Shown piece after piece: positions 45,199 through 56,550 of a DNA stretch of 64,000 nucleotides. The translations under genes and the position numbers were made by a program. The stretch comes from Apoda limacodes (lineage: Eukaryota; Arthropoda; Insecta; Lepidoptera; Limacodidae). The DNA is taken from assembly GCA_946406115.1 (NCBI GenBank), contig OX291545.1, forward strand, positions 9,624,001 through 9,688,000, read 5' to 3'. The notes beneath the pieces are model-generated. The model did no database searches and was not told the origin of the DNA. It worked only from the letters and a program-made list of their open reading frames with translations. How positions within the stretch are numbered: the first letter of the stretch is position 1; the number at the start of each line of letters is the position of its first letter.

Positions 45199-46600
45199 TT
45201 TTTTTTTTCTAAACTGACTATGCAGTTGGCTGTAGCAGCCATTACTGCTTCACCGGGCTTTTTGGGGCGAGACTCTGAAGGAGCCTCAGCCCATATAGCG
45301 CCCAACACTCAAGAGTTCCCCGCGGGGAGCGCCTTCGCTTTGGAGGGGAGTTCCCCGTTACGTGGGTGCGGTTGCGATTGAGTGGGGGTGAGAAGCGCCC
45401 CGGCACTCTTTGATACCTCGTGTATCCTTGCGGGCGCCGACGAACCCGGGGACGTCGGCAACGTGTTAGGGGGGAGGCCCTATTAGGGGAGGTCGTAGAG
45501 ACTAATCTCGCTATCGTTAGTACGTGCCGAGGTAATTATTTAATTATATATAATTAATTATAGTTTTACGACCATGCCAAGGAAGGTCGGGGGGATGATA
45601 CGTTGTGGATTGCACAATTAGTCGATTCGGGTGGTTTTGTGTACGCTCGAAAAAGCGGACTGCCAGGTCTTTGAAATATTGGAAAATCGTAGGAAGCTCG
45701 AAGTTCCTGTGTAGGTCCGCTTTGCGGACGTACCAGGAGGCTCCGGAGGCCGCTCTGAGAAAGCGGTTTTGGAGGGTCTGAAGTGTATAGAGATTGCGTT
45801 TAGACAACGCATAAACGACGCTAGTATATGCTAGAATGGGGCGGATACAAGTTGTGTAAAGATTCAGATTATTTGTAAGCGACATCTTACTGTACTTGCC
45901 TTTCATGGGATAAAGACGACCGAGGATAAAGGCGGCTCGGTCACTAACTATTTTGGTGTGATCGCGGAAGTTCAAACGCCTATCCAGGGTCACACCGAGA
46001 TATTTGGTCTTGTTTTACCAGGGAATGGCACGACCGTAGAGTGAGAGGGATTTTTTGTCGGGATTCACTTCGATTCTCCATTTCCGAAACCATTCGCCTA
46101 GAGCGGTGTATATATAGCGGTGATGGAGTCTCTTAGTGATTCGACTCATTTGCCTATCGGTGGTAAAAATAGCGGTATCGTCCGCAAAGAGATCCCTATC
46201 GTTTTAGGGATGTCGTTGGTGTACAGAAGGTACAAGATAGGGGCGAGCACGGACCCTTGCGGGACTCCTGCTTCTATGGGATGGGGGGAAGAGAGACTTT
46301 ATAGCGAAAGCTACGATTTGACAAGTAGTCTCGTATGATGAGCACGAGACGGCCAGACAACTGAAAGTTGTACAGTTTATAAATTAAACCGTTGTGCCAG
46401 ACTTTTTCGAAGGCTTTCGCTACATCGAAGAAGACAGCTTACGTGTGCCGGGGCTTACCTAATACTGGTTAGAAGCCAGTGAGAATATGTTCCGTGATAG
46501 GGAGGACTTGGTGGAGGCCAGAATGTTTGGCGCGGAAGCTGAACTGCTCGTCTATTTAGATGCCTCTGTAGACTATAGCGTTCCGTAGGCGGGCAAGGTA
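45199..46600 (-). pseudogene. LINE-B (Jockey-group) RT copy with poly-A
   Basis: From the right, the minus strand encodes DEQFSFRAKHSGLHQVLP, a FDVAKAFDKVWHNGLIY region, [37 protein letters not shown], the intact catalytic [18 protein letters not shown], then MTLDRRLNFRDHTKIVSDRA through RFFERTQNHPNRLIVQST (45993-45544). The 3' UTR ends in an A-run at 45199-45208. It shares the tail AACTGACTATGC with the copy at 7140-8544. Several frameshifts are present; the 5' end is truncated in early RT. Confidence 0.85.
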
Positions 46601-46746
46601 AATGTGTTGTGCATATAGTATGTATACGGGCGTGTTTATGTGATGCACCCGCTCGCGTTTGGACGGGCTATCGGGCGGCCAAACGAGGATTGCATCAGAT
46701 ATAACCGAACCTATATAATATGTATATGTATGTGCATTTTATAATA

Positions 46747-47857
46747 TTAGGTCCTTACATATGAAATTGATGTCTTATAGAACTGGCCCCTTGCCGGCAT
46801 TTGGTTAAGAATTCTAAATTCAAAATTATTTAAATTTCAAGCTTGTCTATTTGTGTTCTGAATGTTATAATTCATTTGTTTTCGCGTCATTCAATTTTGC
46901 TTTGACATCGTTCTGTGCTCAATATGGAAAACATAAAATATCACATTATTTTCGAATACGCATTCCATCGTGGCACTAACGCTGCAGAAACAGCTCGAAG
47001 TATTAATGATGTGTACAAAGTACGTTTTTGGTCCCAACGCTTTCGTTCTGGAAATTTTGAGCTCCAGAACAAACCTCGTGGACGGCCAGAAAAGTGGAAA
47101 AGTGATTGTGGAATCGGATCCATCTCAAACCACGTCAGAGTTAACTGCAGGCTTCGGTGTGAGTGATAAAACCAGAATCATTTGAAACAAATTGGAAAAG
47201 TGAAAAAGCTTAAAAATTGGGAACCGCATAAACTAAGTGAAGCAAACCAACAAACACGCGTCGACTGCTGCGTCACGTTACGGAACCGTCACAATAACGA
47301 GGGGATTTTGAATCTTTTCATTACTTGTGATGAAAAATGGATATTATACGATAATCGGAAACGCTCATCAGAGTGGTTTAATCCAGGAAAACTAAATCCT
47401 GTCCCAAGCGAAAGTTGACTCAAAAAAAGGTACTGGTTAGTGTCTGGTAGACCAGCGTTGGTGTCATCCACTTCAGCTTCCTAAGATCTGGTAAAGCTAT
47501 CCGTTAAACAGCTGAGATTTATCAACCGCTCTAGCCGACTGCTACTTCAGGACAACGCTAGACCACACACTGCACAACAGACGGTGGCGAAACTAGAGGA
47601 GCTAGGATTGGAATGTCCCCGTCACCCACCATACTCCCTGGACCTTGCTCCAAACAATTTAGACGAGGCAGTCCAAAACAAAAGATTTTGTTGATTCTCG
47701 CTTCCGCAATTTTTTCAGCAAAGCAATCAATGAATTCCCGATAAATTGGCAAAAGTGCATAGATCATTCACCTACTTTGATTGATTAAATAAAAAAATGA
47801 AAAAAAAAAGTTTTGCTTTTTCCATATTAAACATCAATTTCATATGAAAGGACCTAA
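46747..47857 (+). mobile_element. Mariner element with both TIRs and TA flanks
   Basis: The ends TTAGGTCCTTACATATGAAA (46747) and TTTCATATGAAAGGACCTAA (to 47857) are inverted copies, each flanked by TA. The transposase remnant starts at ATG 46924 with MENIKYHIIFEYAFHRGTNA, then FRSGNFELQNKPRGRPE, DPSQTTSELTAGFGVSD, VDCCVTLRNRHNNEGILN, the first Asp in ITCDEKWILYDN, the second in LLQDNARPHTAQQ, and YSLDLAPNN, where the third catalytic Asp (usually AP.D) is Asn. Small deletions and frameshifts shorten it to 1,111 bp against about 1.3 kb for full members. Dead, but could be mobilised in trans only if the ends are still recognised. Confidence 0.9.
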
Positions 47858-49219
47858 TATCTTTAATATTTATATAAATACCTATTTATTTATTTATTCA
47901 TATGTTTGTAAAATGTAAATATGTATGTATGTATATTATATGTATATATATTTATATATACGTCTGCTGTGTAGTGATAGGATTTATGAATAATTTTTCG
48001 CCCGGGAGTTTCTTTAAATCCCGTCACAGAATAATTAAGGACTTTTAACGTATCACAATATGCAATCTGAAAAAAAAAAAAATGAAATATAACTTGAATT
48101 TTGATTTTTTTCAAATCAAACTATTAACATTGTGAATTTTGTTTATTGAGTGATTCAATACAACACATGTATTTATTAGTTGATTCACTATAATATTATG
48201 TCGTTTGTGTTTTACAAAGAGTACCTATTGGTACGCAAACACGCAATAAACAGTATTGTAATTAGTTTGTAAAGCTAGTTGTAGTTAATTCCCCTGACGA
48301 TTCGAAAGTGTTCCAATAAACCCATTTAAATAAAAAGATTTTGAATTTGACTTAGAATTGCGGACCAAGTCATATTAATTTCGCCAATGTCAATGGTAAC
48401 CTTATGTCAATTACCTTATTGCCTTATGTATATAAAAACTTCCAAAATCCTATTTAAAATGATTTAAATACGTTTTAAAATAACTAAGTTCTTACGTATC
48501 ACTAACTCTAAAATGTTTATGTGACGACATCATAATATAATTCAAGGCGTTCCTTTTAAAACAAATTATTCTCGACATTTCAAAATTGAGAACTCCTTTT
48601 TAATGACTGCAGTCACTGAAAGCTAAAAGAGATGCATATTTGTCATTCCGTATTTACGAGATCACTTGAAAAATGTACACCGAAAACTCATTGGCGCCAC
48701 ATGTCACGAATAATTCCGAACCATAACATAAAAGTTCTTGAATTAGAACAGGTATGTTTTATATTTAGCATTATTCAATGTTTTTGTCAAAAATAACATA
48801 CTGAAAACGGAAGCGTCTCATTGTACGGTATACGATTGTTGGTGTAGTGCCATAGTTATTGAATTACATATAGTTAGATAGTTAAGGGCCATTTCAACGA
48901 CGCAATTATTTTACATGTTGCAACAAGTGTAATAGAGGTATTTCCTTAAATAAACAATAAAATTAAAGTAACAAAAGCGCGCCGTGTAGGTACACAACAT
49001 GTATTATTCTGGCCCTTAAGCGGCCTGTTGAATTTATATATAACTCTAAGTGATGTAAGCAAAGAAGATAATGGAATTTAATCATCATAACTTGGGTCTA
49101 GTAAGTTGGAACTTGGTAGTGGATTAGGTGTTTCGATTTTACCTTGCGTCCTGATTGGCGGAGGTTCGAGCCAGGCGTATACCAATAAGCCTTATAAAGT
49201 TCTCATTCGCAAGTACATT
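47858..49219. other. No gene seen; LINE-type 3' tail near 48285-48360
   Basis: Non-coding. CTGACGATTCGAAAGTGTTC, AATAAACCCATTTAAATAAA and GATTTTGAATTTGACTTAG at 48293-48354 resemble the 3' tail of the retro-family also seen at 32210-32740 and 58400-58540. Confidence 0.4.
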
Positions 49220-49355
49220 TATTATTTACAGCACTAGATTTTCGGTGTAGGAAAACATAGTGAGGAAACTTGCATACGGCAAAAAACGACGTACGTATTA
49301 CGGCCTCGGTGAGGGTAGGCCGTGCCCCAACAGTGAATACGTATGAGGTAGGTAA
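49220..49355 (+). repeat. Dispersed repeat tail, plus copy
   Basis: TTCGGTGTAGGAAAACATAG, TGAGGAAACTTGCATACGGC, CTCGGTGAGGGTAGGCCGTG and AATACGTATGAGGTAGGTA match 16365-16545 and the inverse of 44195-44320. Confidence 0.6.
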
Positions 49356-49449
49356 GGAAGGCTCTAGTGTCTTTCAAATTTAGGGTTCCATAAGAAATTT
49401 CTTGTCATTACTTTCCATTATAGGTATTAACTACTGCAGCATTTAATAT

Positions 49450-49780
49450 TTACAAAATATGGTAGGTAAAGTTGAGGATTATTTTTATTAGATTTAAAAT
49501 AAGGATTTGCTGCGCGGACAGAGGGGGAACGGTGGTCGTTGCAGTGGTTGCTGAGCGTAGACGCGGCGTGCTGGTGCGGTGGTCTAGGAGACCTGTAAAA
49601 CGGCTGACCGATGGCCGCGCGCAGGTTGAACGTGTTCTCGAACCCAGGGATCGTTTTACTTCCGCCCTGAGAGGCCGAAGTGCAAAGTCTCTGCAGTAGA
49701 AGGCGCCGGAGAAGGAGACCGGAGTGGACCCGTCTACTTCTACAAGGAGGCACACTGACTACACTTGCTTGATATACCAA
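49450..49780 (-). other. GC-rich open patch, product not recognised
   Basis: Two overlapping minus frames (49427-49780, 117 codons; 49450-49755, 101 codons) and a plus frame (49472-49699) are all open because the patch is GC-rich. I recognise no domain in SFSGAFYCRDFALRPLRAEV, FNLRAAIGQPFYRSPRPP or the plus-strand Arg-rich product. It could be an exon of an unknown host gene or a transposon part. No splice sites were assigned with confidence. Confidence 0.3.
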
Positions 49781-50048
49781 AGTAACTTAATATAATCACA
49801 GCCTAATTGAAACAATGCAGTGCTATAATTAAGGACCCGAAGATACCGATTACCGTAGCTTGTTAGATCATACAACTTTTGGTTAAAACCGAACTAAATA
49901 CAAAGCAGATATTTCTGAATTCAAGAAATTACCGTTATTTTCACTGAAAAAACTAAAACACAGATAAATGGGAGCGAAAACAGAAATAAAGTTTTATTAT
50001 ATCGCGACATCGACGTGGACTGAGTCGCGAGCAGCAGCTATGAATGAA

Positions 50049-50409
50049 TGCTACTAATATTATAAATTTGAAAGTTTGTCTGGATGGATGGATGTTTGTT
50101 ACTCTTTCACGCTTCAACCACTGGACGGATCGGGATGAAACTTGGCATACATATAGGTTAGCTCCTGGAATAGCATATAGGCTACTTTTTATCCCGATTT
50201 CCACGCGGGAATAACTATAACCGAGCTTAAACGAACTATAGCTATAGCTACAGCTTGATATAGCAAACTTCATGAGTGTAATTAAGGAGTAAATCACAGT
50301 CGCCGATAACCGAATTTAGGGCGGGCTAATTAAGAAGTAATAAAGTAAATAAAGGAGTCCCACGCCGATAACCGAATTTAGTGCGAGCGGAGCCGCTGGC
50401 AAAGTCTAG
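50049..50409 (+). mobile_element. Non-autonomous Helitron-like element, duplicated 3' end
   Basis: It begins TGCTACTAATATTATAAATT after an A (TG in place of TC) and ends GCGAGCGGAGCCGCTGGCAA...GTCTAG before a T. The 3' subterminal block CGCCGATAACCGAATTTAG occurs twice (about 50301 and 50361), as if one 3' end had been added to another. The body is the inverse of 15453-15752. Confidence 0.75.
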
Positions 50410-50880
50410 TAAGCAATAAGACACCGAAACCGCGCGCCATGAAATGGGCAAGTTTTATAGTTTCTTTACGTGACAGAATTCGTAATCAGAAGACCCTTTG
50501 AAAAACCTAGCTCGTTTTTTTGTAACAGAAGCCGAAGAGGACAATGGATAGGTCACGCAACCCAAACGAACCGAAGAAATGTTTGGCTTTCAGTATATTA
50601 AAGCTTTACTGCATCAGTACTATATTGATCCAAAGTATAAATTATATATTATTTATCCTCCTTCTTATTCACATATTATATTTGATGATATTATTTTTAT
50701 GTACTATATTTTATCACTAAATTTTTAATCATTATTTAAGCTGCTACCATATATACTTACAGCACAGTCCCTTACTTATGTCTAACTCGTATTAAATGCC
50801 TATAGGCACTAAGTTGGCCTTTGTACAATATAAGTGCAATAAAGAATGTTATTATTATAATGATTATGTATACATAATTT
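50410..50880. other. No gene seen
   Basis: AT-rich non-coding DNA. A GTGCAATAAAGAATG word near 50830 resembles a polyadenylation region, with no gene attached. Confidence 0.4.
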
Positions 50881-50883
50881 AAA

Positions 50884-53100
50884 TGGGTGATCTTAATATA
50901 AATATACTCGAAAAAGGTCATCCGCAATCAGTCGATTATCTTTCACTCTTAGCTTATTATACTTAAAAAATACGAATAAATAAAGCTAAGAGAGAAAGTA
51001 GCTGCATAGATCTCTGTATGATAAAATGCGTAAAAAACTGTTAATATACTTGTGCAGTCTTACAAACCTGCACAACCGATCATTCAATGCTCACTTCAAA
51101 TAAGTACACAGAGTTTATGCAAAGACAAGTACGCAAAAATGGCAGAATGTGTACATACAAAGTAATGTTAACATGGGTATAAAAGTATTTCACGATATTA
51201 TAAAATAAGCATATAAATAATAATTAAGAAAACAGGATAAGTTCACTCAACCAAGTTAAATTAAAGTCCTGGATCACAAATGGCTTAATATACTGTATTA
51301 AAAACGTGATAAGCTATATAAAACACAAAAAATAATATAAATAATCTTAGACTCAAATAAGAATACATCAATTATAGAAAACATTGTAATCTCATAATAA
51401 AAAAAAACTAAAATAAGATAATATAAAAAAATTAGACAGCTGTTTAGGTGACACTCAAAACATTTGGCAAGTTATTTATGAAGTGACAAATACAAAAAGA
51501 AAAGAGCGAGCTTATATAAAGAAAATTACTGTCGGGTCTGTATGTATTTATGTATATACATATAGTGATAATCCAAAATTATAAGCAAACATTTTTTTAT
51601 GACTATTTTAGTCAAGTAGGTTCTAGCTTAGCGAAGACACACCTTTACAACACAAAAAAACAACTGAAAAACACTATACACTCATAGTGACACAATTGCT
51701 ACTAGTTTAATTAACAAATCTTTTCATATGAGACGCACAATTGAAAAAAAAATATACGGTATTATAAAACCACTCAAAACCACAAATTCGATAGATGGGT
51801 CGACTACAAAAATATACAAATTGACCGGGGATAGATGGGTTGACTACAAAAATATACAAATTGATTATAAATTCTACTATTACACTGCTAAATTACCTAA
51901 TAAATGACAGCTTTAGAACAAAAAAATTTTCAGATGATTTACATCTATCGCCTAATCAAAACGGGTTTAGAGAGGGTATGAATACTAGTGATGCAATAAC
52001 AGAGCCAATAAAATCTGAAAAGAAAAAACAGAAATTAAAAAAATACTAGCTATTTACTTAGATATGGCCAAGGCCTTCGATACCGTCTCACATAGGATTT
52101 TTCTCAAAATCTTATGACAAAATATATTACAGGTACAGAATTAAAATGGTCTCGAAGCTACTTACATAAAAGAGCACTAACTGTCAAAATAGGAAATCAG
52201 ACAAGTGATGTAGCAAAAGTTACATTTGGTGTATCACAGGGCAGCGTTTTAGGACTATTGCTGTTTAATGTATATGTCAACGCTTTTTGCTCATTACTTT
52301 TGCTAACCGTCTTACTATTCCCAGGCGAAAACTGGGATGCAACCTTCAGAGAACCAGAAAAGGATAAGCAAAGACGTGGTTTGACTATTAATGTAGATAA
52401 AACATTCTTTCATTCTTTCATCTTTTGACAATTAATGTAGATAAAACATTCTTTCTATATTTTTCTCCAACGAGCTCAGGATAACCAAAATCAGACACTC
52501 CAACTAAAATTCATAAATGCCAGATAGTTACTAAACAAATATGTAACTGCAAAGGTCTATTAAAAGTGGAAAATATCACATATCTTGGTGTCATCATAAA
52601 CGAGCATCTAAGGTGGGAAAACTATGTAATATCATTAAGTATAAGATTAAGGAAACTTAGCTACGTAATATGCTTAACGAAAATCTGCTGATGAAAGTCT
52701 ATTACGCCCTAACACAGTCACTTCTTACGTACGAAATAGGATTCGCGTGGGTTAACAATTATGGAAAAATTAAGTATTGCACAAAAACTAAATCGTAAGG
52801 TTATATATATATATAAAAAGATAACCTAGTACATTTTCAACCAAGAAACTATTAAATATGTCTAAAGTATAACGCCTATCCAACTATTTATTTGATGAAT
52901 CTTAATATATAAATGACAAAATATATAAAATTGAAAGTCTCCTACTAAATGTAAGCAACCAGTATCCAACCAATCCGTATAACAGCTACAAAACACAAAT
53001 ATGAATACGCATTGCTCAACTGCATTCAGACAAAGACATTTTATAACTATAGCTTCTCGAATATACAATTTGCTACCGGAACCGATAAGTAGATTTATTG
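50884..53100 (+). pseudogene. LINE-D (Jockey-group) endonuclease-RT remnant
   Basis: Plus-strand traces run in order: endonuclease end (MGDLNINILEKGHPQSVDYL), linker (LKSWITNGLIYCIKN, DTQNIWQVIYEVTNTKRKER), DYFSQVGSSLAKTH, RT (LSPNQNGFREGMNTSDAI, DMAKAFDTVSHRIFLKIL, YITGTELKWSRSYLHKRAL, GVSQGSVLGLLLFNVYVN), LTINVDKTFF, then NITYLGVIINEHLRWENYV. The expected (Y/F)ADD box is missing between VYVN and LLFPGENW. Two short tandem duplications lie inside it (51791-51864, period 40; 52387-52455, period 44). AT-rich and heavily frameshifted, so old. No poly-A was assigned. Confidence 0.8.
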
Positions 53101-53392
53101 ATAGCGAGCCAATTGACCCAAATACGAAAAAATAATACTATTTGTGAAAGTAAATGTAAAGAAATATTTATAAGACAGTGATTTAACAAACTAATCATTA
53201 TTATGATTTTTTTTGTAAATGAGAAATCAAACAAAACAAAGAATATTATCTAATTATAACCCATATAATAAATATACTATAAATACATTATTTCATTATA
53301 AATACACTATTTTAAATAAATATATGTATTTTAGACTATATGCAATAGATTGCTATAGAACAGACCTCGGTCTAAATGATCATCTAATGCCA

Positions 53393-53519
53393 AGGTTTTC
53401 TGCAAGGACTACAGTATGGAGTTCTTCAAGAAAGAAGTTATTAGATTTCTGAAGGGTCGGCAACGCGCAAGTGATACCCCTGGTGTTTGCCGCCTTAGAG
53501 GTATATAAAAAAAAAAAAA
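53393..53519 (+). pseudogene. LINE-A 3' end, short, with deletion
   Basis: TTTTCTGCAAGGACTACAGT, FKKEVIRFLKGRQRASDTPG and a tail TTAGAGGTATATAAAAAAA match 4438-4953. About 60 bp between the GGTGTT of the coding end and the CACC/CGCC of the 3' UTR are missing, joining coding sequence directly to the tail. Confidence 0.75.
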
Positions 53520-54605
53520 GAAATTTCAGTGACGAGTGTACCCGAATATTTAAAATTACCATCCCAAAAAGACCTTAGTCATAGACCAAAGTTCCTAAGC
53601 CCAGTGATTTGACCTCAGTGTTGTTTTGACCGTCAACCACATATGGATAACTACACGTAGGTATCCATAGATCAACACGGCATCCGCTGATGGGGGCCGC
53701 GGTATTCTATCCATGTAGCAAAGCAACAAAATCAGAATAAATATGCGAGGTCCTAACCTTCGCCATGACAATAGTTATTGGCAGCATACCGCTTACTCTG
53801 TGGAAAATAAACTGCTTGACAGCCATCACCTTCGTTCACGGAATAGCGGGGCGGTAGACAGCATTGATTACACGAATTCAAAGTCCATGGACTATACTGA
53901 ACATCGCATCGATTACAACACCTTACTCCATTCATTTTAAAACAAAATGTAAACAAACGATGAAAATGTTTTATGTTTTATATGACGAACATTTTAAAGA
54001 TTCATTGCTTTGATGATTTTTCTATGAACGTAATCGTTATTTGAAATTGATCGCTGTTTTCAATGTTCTTAGTTCTTTAAATTTTTTTTATTTGTTGCAG
54101 CGGCGGCTTACAGAAAGCGGTGTAGGCCAAATACAAAAGATGTGCCTGTTAATAATATAGGTACTAAAAATTTTTACACAATGTCAAACACATTATGAAG
54201 TAATTTATAAGTTCACATCCGTAAACTTTCTGTTTTTTGTGTGGAATTTAAGGTTTTTAGTTTTTACTGTTTTGTAGGCAATACAGTAAACAATTACGAA
54301 TTCTAATGATTTTATTACTACCTTCTAATACTACCTTATGCAATATCTAGTTTAAAAATTGCTCAAGTGGAGGAACAATAGTCAGTTTCAGAAAATTTCT
54401 AGTTATTATTATAACCAAAAATATATTTAGAATAAATTGTCCAATATGGAAATGCACTAAACATCTATAACTTATTTTTTATAGTAAAGCTATAAAAATT
54501 TGCACAAAAACTGCATATGCGATTTAGCCTATACCGTCCTGCTTACATTTAGACAAAAGCAAAATCAGTTTTAAGGGTCTTTTGTAGATTACTTTCTATA
54601 CGATT
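53520..54605. other. No recognised gene; small Cys-rich minus frame at 53753-53938
   Basis: A minus-strand frame starting MNGVRCCNRCDVQYS at 53938 has Cys pairs (RCCNRCD, CNQCCLPP) over about 60 codons. The opposite strand is also open (53743-53940). No family is recognised and it may be chance. The remaining DNA is AT-rich and empty. Confidence 0.3.
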
Positions 54606-54609
54606 TCAT

Positions 54610-54830
54610 AAGTTGCACTGCTCCTAAAAATTTTGCAGCCTTCTTAGGTAACCAACAGCAGAAACCATATATCTGCTGACTTTGACTATCTGTAAAACCC
54701 AAGATAGGCTACGGTCTAAAATGAAACTAAGGTTTTTAACCTTGTCACTGTAGGGTATATTATATTTTCTTATATTAACTATCATAGACCTGGATATCGT
54801 AAGTAAGGGTCGTGATTACTTGTGTTTATT
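54610..54830 (-). pseudogene. LINE-E (Jockey-group) post-RT fragment
   Basis: One minus frame gives SRSMIVNIRKYNIPYSDKVK, NLSFILDRSLSWVLQIVKVS and RYMVSAVGYLRRLQNF. This is the region after the RT catalytic box in Jockey-group LINEs (IPYSD.VK.LG...D..LSW..Q...V...). About 70 codons remain; both sides are lost. Its sequence differs from LINE-A to LINE-D. Confidence 0.65.
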
Positions 54831-55049
54831 TACAAATGTCAGTTTAAGCATATAAGTATAGTAATTATGGTAAATGTTAAAATATTATTATAATAATGTA
54901 ACGTTTTCATACAAGATTAGAATAGTGAGGCACGCTCTAAGTACTTTGGTATAAAGTACCTACCTACGTATTACAGACATGGGTACTGGCTAGAGGTTCT
55001 GGTTTCTAGACCAACTTTATTTCTCGAGGCACGAGAATTCTCGACCAGA

Positions 55050-56550
55050 GGAATTACATCTTGCCCCGGAAACAATTGCAATATACGACTCCTTCTCCAA
55101 TGGACAGAATACTCGCCTCCTTCACTAAAACAAGGTCTCCGACCTTAGGAGGTTCCGTTTTATCAGACTAATGGACACGCTGCTGCAGAAGATAAAGATA
55201 CTCCATTGAGAATCGTCTCCAAAACGATTGCGACATCTACCGCAGTAGTTCAAAACGCTTCAACCTGTTCACGGCGGTATCGCTACTAGATACTCAGGTA
55301 GTGAGTTAAGGAATGCAACATATTTTGCTTAAATTCCGAACTTCGGGTCATACATCTCTGCTTGCATGATGCTTGTCTGATTTCGACTAGCTTTCTGGAG
55401 TGACCCAAAGGAGACCTGTCGGGACGAAAAAGCAATCTTGTTAGAAAATGACCGGATTGAAGCTTGGCTGCGTTATTCACAAGAATTATTATTCACAGTC
55501 CTGGTCTTCAGGTTCTGACGAGATGCACTTGGGTGCTCTTCTTCTTCCCAAAACCGCTGAATCGCTTCAGCGAGATAGAGACCCACACAAGTTGTAGGAT
55601 CCGGCGAACGTTCAGGCAGCAGTGGTTGTGCTAGGTACATTATAATGAGTTTAAAAACCAATAGCCGAGAAAATACTCGGGCGAGGGGAATTCAGGGAGG
55701 AGACAGCGACTGAAATCTGTCTTAACAAACCCCGACACCGAAATTCCACCAATTACTAGCACAAAGTAAGCTCCGGGCTGAGTCTTAACTTTAATTGCTC
55801 CACTAACCATTCCGACACTATACACCCCGGTGAGCCAGAATCCAAAATCGCACGCATGTTTATCCGACTGTCCCGAGGTGAAACGACGCAAACCTATGCA
55901 AGGCAGCAAAACCGTGAAGAGAGGGAGAAGGAGTGGAGGTTGCAAGTTAATAGAAGAAGGTATTAGAAGGATGGGTAGGCCTCAACTCACGCGGCGGAAG
56001 ATCAAATCTGAGAATGGGTGCCCAGTTTGTGAGCAGGACGCCTTATGTTGGGATCACGTCTGAGATCCCATCCAGGGCGGGTTCCCCTCAACAACTCTTG
56101 TCTCACCGTGGGGGGAGAAGACAACCTTATTAGTCTGTCCGTGGCTTTTCCCGACGACGGCAGGACGCAAATGATAGTGTGGTGGAGCCCATCACAATTG
56201 CTACACACAGTGTCCGATAAAGGAAACTGAGCAGCCGCGTGGTCCGCACCTAGGCACCTATAGCACCATTTTCGAGTGCGCACAATGTTGCGTCGACTCG
56301 CGGGACGCAAATCGCCAAATCTGGGACACTCGGCCGCAACCTGATCCTTACCGTGACAAAAAACACACATCCGCGCTCCAGTAACCTCTACAGCAGCACA
56401 AACCAACTCCTTGAAGTCTTGAGTCCCGACCGCGCAATCAAGGCCTGCCTCCTGTCCGGTCTCCCTATAGCTGACGCTAACCACCTCAGCACATCCAAAA
56501 CTCTCGCCCTTGGTTTTGACATCGTTAGCGATTACAATGAACGCACACAA
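55050..56550 (-). pseudogene. BEL/Pao LTR retrotransposon, pol mostly deleted
   Basis: On the minus strand, from the right: gag C-terminus with zinc knuckles (CVFCHGKDQVAAEC, CYRCLGADHA, CSNCDGLHH; 56380-56170), a retropepsin-like aspartic protease region (ILDSGS motif, about 55850), the segment before RT (RFWEEEEHPS; then FRPDRSPLGHSRKL, about 55400), and at 55220-55050 the integrase C-terminal tail (PPKVGDLVLVKEA), typical of DUF5641. The RT, RNase H and integrase core that should lie between are absent, removed by a deletion near 55240. Frameshifts separate the parts. It is a dead retroelement relic; no envelope was seen. Confidence 0.8.

Noticed and set aside
52862..53068. Minus frame with Cys residues opposite LINE-D
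   Set aside because: It is the antisense shadow of LINE-D post-RT sequence.
55830..56063. Plus-strand frames across the BEL/Pao relic
   Set aside because: Antisense shadows; the minus strand carries the zinc knuckles and protease motif.
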